Positions 8,611-17,752 of a stretch of 64,000 nucleotides of DNA are shown one piece after another. The number at the start of each line of letters is the position of its first letter. The first letter of the stretch is position 1. The DNA lies in the NCBI GenBank assembly GCA_031409875.1, contig JANNYB010000062.1, forward strand, positions 24,177 to 88,176. The letters are read 5' to 3'. The notes under the pieces were generated by a model. It did no database searches, had not been told where the DNA came from, and was given only the letters and a program-made list of their open reading frames with translations. The stretch is from CALMEH01 sp031409875 (lineage in GTDB: Bacteria > Acidobacteriota > Blastocatellia > Pyrinomonadales > Pyrinomonadaceae). Position numbers and translations under genes: made by a program.

Positions 8611-9978
8611 ATGAAAATCCGCAAACTACAACTCAAAAACATCGGCGTTTTCGATGACGAAATCATCGAATTTCAGCCTTGCCCAACAAAAGATAAAGCG
8701 GAAATTCATATTTTTACAGGGCAAAATGGAAGCGGGAAAACGACAATTTTACAGATTTTAGCTGGATTTTTTGATGATATGGAAGAAGGCGGAAGTTTAG
8801 CGAGCAAACATATTCCTTATTTGAGAAATTCATTGTTCAAAAAGTTTAGAACCTTTGAGTTTTGGGATTCTAAATATTCGAGTCGTGCAGAAGCTATGTT
8901 TTCTGATGGTGATAGTCTTATGATTTATGGTTGCCCAACCTGTAAATCAATTCATCTTAAAATACTAAACAGCGATTATTCATTTGACTCGTCCTTGAGA
9001 AAGGTAGATGTGTTCCGTATGCTTACAAATTCTACTTTGCAAAATGTTGAGTTGGATTTTGCTGTTTTCGCTGCTTCAGGGTATCGGCAAATTGAAAATG
9101 AACGAGTTGAAGCAATTAAAGAACCTAAAGAATTCAATCCATTATCACAAGCACTTGGATTTTTAAAAAATTACAACAAATCTGATGAATTAACAATAAA
9201 TCAACTTATAACAAATAACATCTCAAAAAGCGCGATTGAAAAAGGGCGAAACGAAGCGAAATCTAAAAAATTTGCAAATGTTCTCAAATCTATTGAGCAA
9301 GCAATTTCCGAAATTACAGGCTGGAAAGTAGAATTTGATTTAGAAACCGAACCGACAAATTTGATAACCAAAGTCAATGGCGAAGTATTAGATTTTGCTG
9401 TTTTGCCTGATGGTTTGCGGTCTTTGATAAGTTGGATTGCCGATTTACTTGGCAGAGTTGATTTGCTGAAATGGCAAGATGATTTACCAATTTTTGAAAA
9501 GAATTTGATTTTATTGCTCGACGAAATCGAAGTGCATTTGCATCCCGAATGGCAGAGAAAAGTTTTGCCTGTGGTGCAGAAATTATTTAAAAATTCGCAG
9601 ATTTTTGTTTCGACGCATTCGCCGTTTGTGGTTAATTCGGTTGATGATGCTTGGGTTTATAAATTGAAACTCGATGCACAAGGCAAGGCGAAGGTTGAAA
9701 GTGTTACAAAATCGGAAGATGGAAATAGTTATAGTTATGTGTTGGAAGAAATTTTTGATATTAAAGAAGAATTTGGTATTGGAGTTCAGAAAGATTTAGA
9801 AATATTTAAAGAATTGAGAAACAAAATTCTGGCTTCAAATAATGGAAACGCAAAGTTGGAAAAAGACATAAAAATTCTTGGCAGAAAACTCGCCAAACAA
9901 AGCGAAGAACTTAATACAATCATCCAATTTGAAATACGGCAAATAAACAGAAGAAAAGGAACTAAACTCACGATATGA
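8611..9978 (+). CDS. ptuA: Septu-like PtuA ATPase (AAA/ABC-type, OLD-like)
   Basis: ATPase of 455 aa. Walker A GQNGSGKTT at 37-45; Walker B LILLLDEIE at about 298-306, followed by HLHPEWQ and the switch STHSPFVV at 334-341. The region between carries an SMC/RecF-like insertion with CPTCKS. This domain order matches PtuA and retron-linked ATPases. The next gene overlaps by 4 bp (ATGA) and encodes an HNH nuclease, which is the PtuAB (Septu) anti-phage arrangement. Base composition is more AT-rich than flanking genes, as is usual for acquired defence genes. Not seen: any reverse transcriptase or retron RNA upstream. Confidence 0.78.
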   Translation: MKIRKLQLKNIGVFDDEIIEFQPCPTKDKAEIHIFTGQNGSGKTTILQILAGFFDDMEEGGSLASKHIPYLRNSLFKKFRTFEFWDSKYSSRAEAMFSDGDSLMIYGCPTCKSIHLKILNSDYSFDSSLRKVDVFRMLTNSTLQNVELDFAVFAASGYRQIENERVEAIKEPKEFNPLSQALGFLKNYNKSDELTINQLITNNISKSAIEKGRNEAKSKKFANVLKSIEQAISEITGWKVEFDLETEPTNLITKVNGEVLDFAVLPDGLRSLISWIADLLGRVDLLKWQDDLPIFEKNLILLLDEIEVHLHPEWQRKVLPVVQKLFKNSQIFVSTHSPFVVNSVDDAWVYKLKLDAQGKAKVESVTKSEDGNSYSYVLEEIFDIKEEFGIGVQKDLEIFKELRNKILASNNGNAKLEKDIKILGRKLAKQSEELNTIIQFEIRQINRRKGTKLTI

Positions 9979-10574
9979 TGAAGATTGTTAGAATTTCAAT
10001 GCCTGATTTTTTGCAAAATAAATATAAAAGTTGGGGAAAAAAATATAAAGCAAAGCGCGATAATCCGAATAAAAGCAATGATTTCGCTTGGGCAACTTAT
10101 CAAGGCAGCAAAGTAAATCAGTTATTACTTCCGAAATTGCGGGATGATATAAATAATGCTCACTGTTCTTTTTGTGATGGTTTTCCTTTGGACACAACAG
10201 GTGAAACTATCGAACATTTACGTTGTGTTTCTAAATATCCTTTACTTTCATACTTTTGGGGAAATCTTTATTATTGTTGTAATTACTGCAATAATCATAA
10301 ACTTGAAAATCCTGAGAGAAACTTATTAAGACCTGACAGTTTCGGCTACGAATTTGAAAAGTATTTTATTTTTGATTACGACACCGGAAAATTAGAAGTA
10401 AATCCTGACCCGAATCTTTCTGATTTAGAGAAGCAAAAAGCTATTAATACAATAAATATTTACGGACTGAACGAATTTAACAGACCAAAACGAAGAAAAG
10501 ACTTCTTGAAATTGTTTGCGAAAACAATTGAACCCGACATTGAAGATTTTCCATATAGATTTATTTTACAATAA
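9975..10574 (+). CDS. ptuB: Septu-like PtuB HNH endonuclease
   Basis: 199 aa with CSFCDG (Cys64, Cys67), GETIEHLR containing the catalytic-type Glu-His (80-81), and CCNYCNNHK (101-109), an HNH fold with a structural zinc. This is the layout of the PtuB / retron-associated HNH family (nicking or cutting DNA or RNA when the ATPase senses phage). Start ATG overlaps the ATPase stop. Its own stop overlaps the start of the acyl-CoA carboxylase gene (TAATG), which is unexpected for a defence gene. Confidence 0.78.
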   Translation: MMKIVRISMPDFLQNKYKSWGKKYKAKRDNPNKSNDFAWATYQGSKVNQLLLPKLRDDINNAHCSFCDGFPLDTTGETIEHLRCVSKYPLLSYFWGNLYYCCNYCNNHKLENPERNLLRPDSFGYEFEKYFIFDYDTGKLEVNPDPNLSDLEKQKAINTINIYGLNEFNRPKRRKDFLKLFAKTIEPDIEDFPYRFILQ

Positions 10575-12196
10575 TGAAAACCGTAGAAAAACAAACAAGA
10601 CTTAAAGAATTAACCGAAGAATACACACGCCTTGAGCGTAAATTGAAGCTCGGCGGCGGCGTGGAGAAGATTGAGAAAATTCATAAACAAGGCAAATTGA
10701 CGGCGCGGGAGCGGATTGATTTGTTGTTTGATGAAGGCGAATATCAGCAGGAAATCGGTCTTTTGGTCGCGTATGACGAATATAAAGGACAAGCTCCGGC
10801 GGCGGCGGTTGTAACTTCGATTGGGAAGATTTGCGGGCGCGAATGTGTTGTCGTGGCGAATGATGCGACGATAAAAGCCGGCGCGTGGTATCCCGAAACG
10901 ATCAAGAAAATACTTCGCGCACAGGAAATTGCGATGCGAAATCGTGTGCCGATAGTTTATCTCGTTGATTCGGCGGGCGTGAATTTGCCGTATCAGGGCG
11001 GCGTATTTCCGGGGCAATACGGCGCGGCGCGGATTTTTTATTACAATTCTTTGATGCGAAGATATTTGAAAGTTCCGCAAATTTCCGCCGTGATGGGAAT
11101 GTGCGTTGCGGGAGGCGCGTATTTGCCTGCGCTTTCGGACGTGATTTTGATGGTCGAAGGAACGTCGTTTATGGGCTTGGGCGGCGCAAATTTGGTAAAA
11201 GGCGCGACCGGGCAAACAATTGATAATGAAACACTTGGCGGCGCAATGACGCATAATTCAATTTCGGGCGTAGCGCATTTTCGGACTGCGAATGAACAGG
11301 AATGTTTGGAAAAAATCCGTCAACTTGTTTCCGAATTACCGAAAAAAGAAGAAACGCGAGTTTCGATAATCGAAGCCAAAAACGCGAAAAGCAAAGCCGA
11401 AAAACTTTACGAAATTTTGCCGCAAGAACATAAAGCTCCGTTTAATATGCGCGAAGTTTTTGACTGCATTTTGGACGAAGGGAAGTTTGACGAATTTCAA
11501 GCGGATTTTGCCAAAGAAATGATTTGCGGCACGGCACGAATCGGCGGAATTCAAGTTGGAATTATTGCAAATGCTCGCGGAATGATAAAAAATTCGTCAG
11601 GCAAACCGCCAAAATTCGGTGGAATTATCTACAAAGACTCTGCCGAAAAGTGCGCGTATTTTATCGAAAACTGTAACCGACATTCAACGCCGATTGTTTA
11701 TGTTCAAGACGTTTCGGGCTTTATGGTTGGTGCAGACGCGGAACATTCGGGCATTATTCGTTCCGGCGCGATGTTTGTCGAAGCGATGGCGACGGCGACC
11801 AGCCCAAAAATCGTTTTAACCATCAATCACGCTTCCGGCGCAGGTTATTACGCGATGGCTGGACAAGGTTTTGATCCAGATTTTATTTTTTCGCTTCCGA
11901 CGGGGCGAATGGGCGTGATGGAAGGCGATTCGGCGGTTGCGGCAATGTTCGGAACACAACTCGAAAAACTCAAAAAAGCCGGACAAGAACCCGAAGAAAC
12001 GATGAAAGCCGAGATGGAAAAAGTGCGTGAAACATATGACCGAGAATTAGACGCAAAACACGCGGCGGCGCGTGGACTTTTGGACGCGATTGTTACGCCC
12101 GAAAATTTGCGTGAAAGTTTGATTTTAGCCTTGCAAACTTGTCTAAACACAAGCCAACCGCATCTCGGCGCGTTTGTTTTGCCGTCAAATATTTAG
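10574..12196 (+). CDS. acyl-CoA carboxylase, carboxyltransferase beta subunit
   Basis: 540 aa biotin-dependent carboxyltransferase. Motifs: the N-terminal KLTARERIDLLFDEG, PIVYLVDSAGVNLPYQ with the acyl-CoA site, GMCVAGGAYLPALSD, and in the second half GFMVGADAEHSGIIRSGAM and LTINHASGAGYYAMAG. The NLPYQ...VFPG...FYYNSLM segment is close to methylcrotonyl-CoA carboxylase beta (leucine breakdown); propionyl or geranyl substrates are alternatives. No alpha (biotin carboxylase) subunit lies in this window. Start codon overlaps the ptuB stop. Confidence 0.88.
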   Translation: MKTVEKQTRLKELTEEYTRLERKLKLGGGVEKIEKIHKQGKLTARERIDLLFDEGEYQQEIGLLVAYDEYKGQAPAAAVVTSIGKICGRECVVVANDATIKAGAWYPETIKKILRAQEIAMRNRVPIVYLVDSAGVNLPYQGGVFPGQYGAARIFYYNSLMRRYLKVPQISAVMGMCVAGGAYLPALSDVILMVEGTSFMGLGGANLVKGATGQTIDNETLGGAMTHNSISGVAHFRTANEQECLEKIRQLVSELPKKEETRVSIIEAKNAKSKAEKLYEILPQEHKAPFNMREVFDCILDEGKFDEFQADFAKEMICGTARIGGIQVGIIANARGMIKNSSGKPPKFGGIIYKDSAEKCAYFIENCNRHSTPIVYVQDVSGFMVGADAEHSGIIRSGAMFVEAMATATSPKIVLTINHASGAGYYAMAGQGFDPDFIFSLPTGRMGVMEGDSAVAAMFGTQLEKLKKAGQEPEETMKAEMEKVRETYDRELDAKHAAARGLLDAIVTPENLRESLILALQTCLNTSQPHLGAFVLPSNI

Positions 12197-12273
12197 TAAG
12201 TCGGAATTAAAAAAATATTGCAATAGTTGAAGTTAAGTTGCAACGATTATAAAAAAAACAACGGGAGTTGATT

Positions 12274-12576
12274 ATGATTATAATATTTTGGAGAGGTTTA
12301 GGAATTTTAGTTCCGATAGTTTGGTTTGTAATTTTTTTCTTTGTAATGGTAATTGGTAATAATAGCGGTGGAGTAGAGAAAGGAAAAACAAATGTTCGTT
12401 TATTTGCCGCCGTTGGTTCAATTTTAGGAGGATTAGTCGTATCAGCAATTGGTTTTTGGTTGAATAAGCAAATCGAACTATTTAACGAGAAACATTCGTT
12501 CTTTTTTATTCCGGTCGAATATTGCGGCATTGCCATCATTTTAATTACTATTTTTTTAACTTTGTTTGTGAAATGA
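12274..12576 (+). CDS. small membrane protein, about 100 aa
   Basis: The ATG at 12274 follows a clear GGGAG at 6-bp spacing; an in-frame TTG two codons earlier is less likely. Three hydrophobic helices (about 1-24, 43-64, 77-99) with a short polar loop VEKGKTN. Unknown function. A long antisense frame exists but has no ribosome site. Confidence 0.55.
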   Translation: MIIIFWRGLGILVPIVWFVIFFFVMVIGNNSGGVEKGKTNVRLFAAVGSILGGLVVSAIGFWLNKQIELFNEKHSFFFIPVEYCGIAIILITIFLTLFVK

Positions 12577-12599
12577 ATGTGATAATCTCCACTTAAATT

Positions 12600-12747
12600 T
12601 TAAAGACGTTAATGGTCTTTGAAAATTAAATCCGACAAAAACTTTTGATGAAAAAGCGTAAAACAGACTGTTAGTCTGTTTGAACAGGCTAACAGTCTGT
12701 TTTACGTTTTGTCGGATTATTTTTTCAAAGACCATAAACGTCCTTAA
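12600..12747. repeat. nested palindrome (MITE-like), 148 bp
   Basis: Perfect 18-bp inner arms CGTAAAACAGACTGTTAG / CTAACAGTCTGTTTTACG lie inside AATCCGACAAAA/TTTTGTCGGATT, and those inside TTAATGGTCTTTGAAAA and its inverse with small interruptions. There is no ORF. Flanks show no clear target duplication. Confidence 0.85.
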
Positions 12748-12867
12748 GCCGAATCTGTAAAAAAAAACTTCCCAAAAACGATTTCAAAAGTTTATAATTG
12801 TTTCGGGCTTAATAATTTTCAGCCCAAAACATTCCATTAAATCTCGCCTTCAATTTACAAAAAATCA

Positions 12868-13176
12868 ATGAATAAAATCTTTCTGAAACTTCTGTTTTTC
12901 TGCGTTATTCTGCTACTTTTCGGTATAACGGCAAATGCTCAAGAGAAAAAATCTACAACCGAAAAAGTTTTGAACACCGCGGGCAAAGCGACAGTCATCA
13001 TCGTTGGCGAAACTGCCAAAGCAGGCTTTGAAGTTGCTAAATTTGGCGTGAAAACGGTTGCGAAACCTCTTGTTGTCAAAGTCTTACCGAAAACCACTAA
13101 ATTTTTGCTGAAAAAATCCATTCCCGTTGCCAAGAAGTTGTTTGTAACTTATTTGAAGACTAGACTGTCTTTATGA
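12868..13176 (+). CDS. small secreted protein, 102 aa
   Basis: Signal peptide 1-24 ending at TANAQ. The mature part is basic and amphipathic, with repeated KVL/KPL/KKS patterns (GVKTVAKPLVVKVLPKTTKFLLKKS). No domain recognised. Its stop overlaps the cupin start (ATGA). Confidence 0.55.
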   Translation: MNKIFLKLLFFCVILLLFGITANAQEKKSTTEKVLNTAGKATVIIVGETAKAGFEVAKFGVKTVAKPLVVKVLPKTTKFLLKKSIPVAKKLFVTYLKTRLSL

Positions 13177-13490
13177 AGTTTGCACCGAAGGAATTTTTAT
13201 CAAAACTGCCTCTGCCCGCCGATAAAAAGTGGAAAGACGGCGTTTGGTTCACGGAAGTTTTGCCAAAAGGCGTTATTGAACTCGGATTTTTCGCGCCGCG
13301 TGGCACGGATTATCAAACGCCGCACGAAAAAGACGAGTTTTATATCGTCGTCAGCGGAACGGCAGATTTGTTGATTGAAAACGAAAGATTTTCGTGCGAA
13401 TCGGGCGACGCGCTTTTTGTTCCGGCGAAAATCGAACATCATTTTGAGAATATTTCGGACGATTTTGGGACTTGGGTGATTTTCTTTTAG
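13173..13490 (+). CDS. single-domain cupin
   Basis: 105 aa with the two cupin motifs: TPHEKDEFYIVVSG (metal His and Glu, about 50-64) and GDALFVPAKIEHHFEN (about 80-95, with the second metal His). Small cupins bind a metal and act as oxygenases, isomerases or sugar-binding regulators; nothing here says which. Translationally coupled to the secreted peptide before it. Confidence 0.82.
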   Translation: MKFAPKEFLSKLPLPADKKWKDGVWFTEVLPKGVIELGFFAPRGTDYQTPHEKDEFYIVVSGTADLLIENERFSCESGDALFVPAKIEHHFENISDDFGTWVIFF

Positions 13491-13519
13491 TTCAGATCCA
13501 AATTGTCTGAGACACGAAA

Positions 13520-13552
13520 AGTCAGAATCGCCTGTTGTAAGCGATTCTGACT
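13520..13552. terminator. stem-loop between convergent genes
   Basis: GTCAGAATCGC and GCGATTCTGAC form an 11-bp stem with a 9-nt loop, midway between the cupin stop and the deiminase stop. U-runs are weak on both sides, so it may be a bidirectional terminator or another repeat hairpin (the sequence resembles the GTCAGAACCGCC family). Confidence 0.5.
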
Positions 13553-13560
13553 CATTTATG

Positions 13561-14787
13561 CTAATTAATTTCAATCGGTTGTTGTTGCGTAACGCAATGA
13601 ACCATTCCACCGTTTTCGTAGAGATTTCGGACATCAATTCCGATAACTGTTTTGTTTGGATAGAGTTGCTGTAATAAATTTAAAGCAACTGCATCATTCG
13701 GATCGTTGTAAGTCGGCATTAAAACGACTGTGTTTGCCGAATAAAAATTGACATACGAACCTTTGAAACCGAGATTTCTGCCGTCGGTCGTTCTGACATT
13801 ATTGGCGGTCAGCGGCAAACGAACATACGAATACGGAACATTATTGATGTTGGTTGCCGCATTAAGCGTGTTGCGGTCGGCATTTGATAAACCCCAATAT
13901 TGCAAATCTGCGTTGTTCATCGTAACGATTGTGTTGTTGTGGGCAAATCTCGCAAAACCGTCAATGTGCGCGTCCGTGATGTCTTCCTGTCCGCCAAAAT
14001 AACCGTTGAGCCAGATAAATTTGGTAACGCCGAGATTTTCCGTTAAAGCATTTTCAAACTGAGTTTGCGTCATATTTTGGTTTCGTCCGTTTTGAATTGT
14101 CGAACTGCGCGTTGCCATCATCACGCCTTGACCGTCAACTTCAATCGCGCCGCCTTCAAGAATTATGTTGTTCAAATTGATTCGCGGCGTTTCGGTGTAG
14201 TTTGCCACAACGCCCGGAACTGTGTCGTCGGCGCGATACGGCGTATCAAAACCCCAGCCGTTAAAGCCCCAATCGGTAATTTTCAGTTCGTTGTCGGTGT
14301 CATAGACGAAAATCGGTCCGTTGTCGCGCACCCAAACATCATCTGTCCGTTTTATCACAAAATCAACATTCGCCAGCGAAACTCCGGCGCGAAATAAAAG
14401 ATTTTTGATGCGTTTTACTTCACGCGAATCGTATGCAATGATGTGAACTTTTTCGCTCTGCACCAACGCCCGCGTCATTGCCACCCAAGTCGGATCGAGC
14501 GAATCACGATATGCGCGTCCGTAAGTATATGAATGAACCCATTGCAACCAAGTTCCTTCGTGCGTCGCTTCCTCGCTTGGCATTCGACTCTGAACTACGA
14601 CCGAATTTTCGTCATCATTTTCGTCATCATCGTCATCATCATCTTCATCGGTAGAGGTTAAAATTTCGTCTTCAACCTCATCCGACCGATTAGGAATGCG
14701 TTGGGCATTCAAACTCAAAACGCCTGACGAAAAAATCGCCAAGACCAACAAAATCGCCACCATATTTTTTATAATTTCTTTCAACAT
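13561..14787 (-). CDS. agmatine deiminase / PPAD-family enzyme, exported
   Basis: 408 aa from the ATG at 14787, the start at a workable distance (11 bp) from GGAG. Hydrophobic signal peptide (MLKEIIKNMVAILLVLAIFS), then an acidic linker with a run of Asp (about 40-60), then the enzyme. Family motifs: WVRDNGPIF, ILEGGAIEVDG, HIDGFARF and the catalytic Cys398 in GGMVHCVT. The family hydrolyses agmatine to N-carbamoylputrescine or acts on peptidyl-arginine. The export signal makes a peptide or extracellular role more likely than polyamine synthesis. Confidence 0.88.
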   Translation of the reverse strand: MLKEIIKNMVAILLVLAIFSSGVLSLNAQRIPNRSDEVEDEILTSTDEDDDDDDDENDDENSVVVQSRMPSEEATHEGTWLQWVHSYTYGRAYRDSLDPTWVAMTRALVQSEKVHIIAYDSREVKRIKNLLFRAGVSLANVDFVIKRTDDVWVRDNGPIFVYDTDNELKITDWGFNGWGFDTPYRADDTVPGVVANYTETPRINLNNIILEGGAIEVDGQGVMMATRSSTIQNGRNQNMTQTQFENALTENLGVTKFIWLNGYFGGQEDITDAHIDGFARFAHNNTIVTMNNADLQYWGLSNADRNTLNAATNINNVPYSYVRLPLTANNVRTTDGRNLGFKGSYVNFYSANTVVLMPTYNDPNDAVALNLLQQLYPNKTVIGIDVRNLYENGGMVHCVTQQQPIEIN

Positions 14788-15012
14788 AATTTTTATCATC
14801 TCCGTAATTTGTCTCAGCAAAATTTCGTGCTGATGTAGTTATAATATGCAAAGAAATCGTCCAAATCGCCCGACCTTATAAGTTTGGACTTCTTTTTTTG
14901 AAATTATTTTGTTGTTTGTAAGTTATTGTAAATATTGAGTTTTAAAAGATTATACCTCAAATAAAAGCCTAAACCTATCGGCTTGGACGAATTCTGAGAA
15001 AAGTTTCAGGTT

Positions 15013-16191
15013 TTATGATGCGGAATAATTTGTTTTCTTGAATTCGGACGGCGTAACGGAACATTGTTTTTTGAAGATATTGTTGAATGACGATTTTGAA
15101 TTAAAGCCCGATTCAAACGCGATTGCCAACAGCGTCAGATGTTGCTTTTTCGGGTTCACCAACAACTGTTTTGCGGCTTCAACTCGATATTCGTTGACGA
15201 AATCATAGAAATTTTTACCGAGTTTTTCATTGATGATTTGCGAAAGATTGTTGTTGGAAATTCCGAGATTTTCCGCTACGTCAGACAATTTTAATTCGCC
15301 TTCGAGATATAATTGTTCGGTTTTCATCAATTCTAAAAGTTGTGCAAGATTTTCCTGCGCTTGCTCGTCGGTCAAGGTTGATTTGTAGTATTTTCCGCGT
15401 TTTTCTTGCGTTTCGGTTGTTTCGGTCAAAGTTTCAACAGCGGTTTGCGAAAAAATTATCGGTTGTCGCAAGCCAATATAACCGATAGCGTAAATCAAAA
15501 ATGCCAGCAAAACCGAGATAAATAAAACCGCATTTCCAAACGCCAAAAGTTCGGATTTGACGAAGAAAAACAAAAAAATATCAATCAATAAAATCAAGCC
15601 GGTCGCCAGCGTCAGATTTCTCAGCCACGCCAGATTGATGCGGTCAATGTCAGAAAACGCATCTTTAATATTCGCGGCGTGTTTGTTGAGCAAAAGAAGC
15701 GTAAATGCGAGATACAACAACTGATGAAAACCGCCGAGCATTTCAACATATCCGCGAACATCATTCTTTAGAAAAAATCGCGCTTCATTTTCCGCAATCG
15801 GCTGAACGCCTTCGGAAATCAGTTTGTAATCAACGCTTTGCAAAAAGAGCAACGGAAAATACGCCATCAGCAAAACAACGAATGGCAAAAAATGCAGAAA
15901 AGTTTGCTTTGCGGAAATTTTTTGCGGCGAAGTCAGAAAGAGCGCGTAAAAATATAACAACGGACCATAAAGAAAAAACAAAGCGTCAATCAAACCGATA
16001 AGATGAGGATATTCAAACACTTGCGGCGAAGCATAGAGCGTTTCCAAACCGAGGTCGAGCGAATAGAACAAAACCAAAACTGCCAAAAAACCATTCGCAA
16101 TTCGGTTTCCAATTTTGTTGGCAATAAGAAATAATGCAAGGAAAAAACCTTGAATCATCGCCGCCAAAATAATTATGTTCCAAATTGTCAT
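15013..16191 (-). CDS. membrane-bound AraC-family transcription regulator
   Basis: 392 aa. The first 240 residues hold seven hydrophobic helices, and the C-terminal 110 residues form a double helix-turn-helix of AraC type (LKLSDVAENLGISNNNLSQI, then HLTLLAIAFESGFNSKSSFN). This layout is known from Bacteroidota and Acidobacteriota regulators that sense through the membrane part. It lies directly downstream of ppa on the same strand (6 bp apart). Its targets are unknown. Confidence 0.85.
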   Translation of the reverse strand: MTIWNIIILAAMIQGFFLALFLIANKIGNRIANGFLAVLVLFYSLDLGLETLYASPQVFEYPHLIGLIDALFFLYGPLLYFYALFLTSPQKISAKQTFLHFLPFVVLLMAYFPLLFLQSVDYKLISEGVQPIAENEARFFLKNDVRGYVEMLGGFHQLLYLAFTLLLLNKHAANIKDAFSDIDRINLAWLRNLTLATGLILLIDIFLFFFVKSELLAFGNAVLFISVLLAFLIYAIGYIGLRQPIIFSQTAVETLTETTETQEKRGKYYKSTLTDEQAQENLAQLLELMKTEQLYLEGELKLSDVAENLGISNNNLSQIINEKLGKNFYDFVNEYRVEAAKQLLVNPKKQHLTLLAIAFESGFNSKSSFNNIFKKQCSVTPSEFKKTNYSAS

Positions 16192-16197
16192 ACAAAA

Positions 16198-16818
16198 TTA
16201 TTTCAGGTTTTTGAGCAAATCACGGTAATCGGCGATTGCCGATTCGATGACTTTGTAAGAATTTTCGCGCCCGTAGGAAAAAGCGATTTCACATTTATTT
16301 TTTTCGTCGGGCAAAGATTTGTAAGTCAAAAAATAATGCTCAAATCGTTCTAAAATACCTTTCGGAAGCTCCGAAATTTCTTCGTATTGCTCAAAAACCT
16401 TGTCGCCTTTGAGAACGGCAATGATTTTATCGTCCGCTTCGCCGCCGTCAATCAGACAAAATCCGCCAATCGGACGCGCTTTCAAAATAATGTCGCCGCG
16501 CGGAATATAATGTTCCGTCAAAACTAAAATATCCAGCGGATCGTTGTCGCCATCGCTGATTTCGATGCCGTCGCTTTGTTCGCGGGCAAGAGTTGCAATT
16601 CTTTCGCCGCAATAAGTTTGCGGAATAAAGCCGTAATTTGCCGGAACGACGTTTGAATATTGTTGCGGACGATCAATTTTCAGATAACCCGTTTCTTTGT
16701 CAACTTCATATTTTACCGTATCTCGCGGAACAATTTCGATAAAAACCGTTACTTCTTGCGGTGCATTTTCGCCAATCGGAATGCCGTGCCACGGATGCGC
16801 TTTGTTAATTCTAAACAT
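16198..16818 (-). CDS. ppa: inorganic pyrophosphatase, family I
   Basis: Cytoplasmic Mg-dependent hydrolase of pyrophosphate. Signature DGDNDPLDILVL at 89-100 with the metal-binding aspartates, YGFIPQTYCG upstream, and a later KGDKVFEQ. 206 aa is slightly longer than the usual 175-180, owing to an N-terminal extension (FRINKAHPWHGIPIGENAPQ) found in some bacterial and eukaryotic-type members. Only 22 bp separate its start from the divergent enoyl-CoA hydratase, so promoters must overlap coding sequence. Confidence 0.92.
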   Translation of the reverse strand: MFRINKAHPWHGIPIGENAPQEVTVFIEIVPRDTVKYEVDKETGYLKIDRPQQYSNVVPANYGFIPQTYCGERIATLAREQSDGIEISDGDNDPLDILVLTEHYIPRGDIILKARPIGGFCLIDGGEADDKIIAVLKGDKVFEQYEEISELPKGILERFEHYFLTYKSLPDEKNKCEIAFSYGRENSYKVIESAIADYRDLLKNLK

Positions 16819-16840
16819 ACATTTATTATTGATTGCAGAA

Positions 16841-17434
16841 ATGAAAATGTCTAACGCTATCGAACTCGAATTTTACGATGAAAACTTAATAATTCGTTTT
16901 AATCGCCCTGAAATCCGCAGCCCGCTTTCAATTTTCGTGTTGGATGAATTGTATAAAATTTTAGACGAAACGGCGCAAAATAAATCAATTGAAAAGATAA
17001 TTTTCACAGGTAAAGATGATGTTTTCGCATCGGGCGCGGATTTGCGCGAGATAGCGCAAATCAATGAAAATACGGCGAACGAATTTGCACTGCGTGGACA
17101 AACATTAATGAATAGAATTGCTGATTCCGACAAATTAACCATCGCCGCGATAAACGGATTTTGTTTCGGTGGCGCGTTGGATTTGGCATTGTCTTGCGAT
17201 AAAAGAATTGCCTCGCCAAACGCGCAATTTTGTCATCCGGGCGTTGGTTTGGGAATTATGACGGGCTGGAGCGGAACGCAGAGATTGCCGCGTTTGATTG
17301 GCGAAGCAAAGGCATTAGAAATTTTTTTGACGGCAAAACGAATTGATGCAAACGAAGCCTTAAGCATCGGTTTGATTGATGAAATAGCTGAAGATTGTTT
17401 GCGTGAATCTTTGAAAATTGCAAACCGAATTTGA
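16841..17434 (+). CDS. enoyl-CoA hydratase/isomerase
   Basis: 197 aa starting at MKMSNAIELEFYDENL (a second ATG is at 16847). Crotonase motifs are FASGADLREI (oxyanion residues), INGFCFGGALDLALSCDKRIAS, and PGVGLGIMTGWSGTQRLPRLIG. The C-terminus is shorter than the usual 255-260 aa: the last helices that normally complete the trimer are missing, with the stop right after ESLKIANRI. It may be truncated or a short variant. Substrate unknown. Confidence 0.8.
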   Translation: MKMSNAIELEFYDENLIIRFNRPEIRSPLSIFVLDELYKILDETAQNKSIEKIIFTGKDDVFASGADLREIAQINENTANEFALRGQTLMNRIADSDKLTIAAINGFCFGGALDLALSCDKRIASPNAQFCHPGVGLGIMTGWSGTQRLPRLIGEAKALEIFLTAKRIDANEALSIGLIDEIAEDCLRESLKIANRI

Positions 17435-17474
17435 ATTGCAAACGTAAAATTCGGCGAGAAGAAATTATTCAAAA

Positions 17475-17552
17475 ATGAAAAAATTATTTTGGATATTACT
17501 TTTACTTTTTATTTTAACGTCGGCGATATTTGCTCAAACGATTTATATCTAA
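17475..17552 (+). pseudogene. signal-peptide remnant of a secreted protein gene
   Basis: A 25-codon frame (MKKLFWILLLLFILTSAIFA then QTIYI and stop) is a textbook signal peptide with nothing behind it. The stop lies inside the 9-10 bp target duplication of the element that follows. Rejoining the flanks does not extend the frame, so the gene was either already broken or has lost more than the insertion. Confidence 0.55.
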
Positions 17553-17752
17553 TCTCATTACTGAGCGGCACGGAAATTGATTGAGCAACGCGCTCGACTG
17601 ATATTTGGTGGTTTTCCGTGTTTTCCGTGTTTTCCGTGGATAGAATTTATTTTCTGTCCACGAAACACACGGAAAACACGGAAAAATACTGATAATTTGA
17701 GTAATCGGTGTGCCATATCAATTTCTATGCCGCTCAGTAATGATCTAATCTC
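17547..17752. mobile_element. MITE-like element with TIRs and 9-10 bp target duplication
   Basis: ATCTAATCTC occurs at 17547-17556 and again at 17743-17752. Between them the ends are inverted: CATTACTGAGCGGCA on the left is answered by TGCCGCTCAGTAATG on the right, with a few mismatches further in. The middle (about 17610-17690) is a hairpin of 9-bp units (GTGTTTTCC and inverse). No transposase is present, so it would need one in trans. Confidence 0.85.

Noticed and set aside
8611..10574. Retron-linked form of the ATPase/HNH pair
   Set aside because: No reverse transcriptase gene, and the upstream 100 bp shows no msr/msd-like long inverted repeats.
12207..12539. Antisense membrane-protein frame of 110 codons
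   Set aside because: No ribosome site; the plus-strand frame has a good GGGAG and ATG.
14821..15012. Promoter of the deiminase gene (TATTATAAC with TTGGAC)
   Set aside because: Spacing between the boxes is wrong (about 15 nt), so I did not list it.
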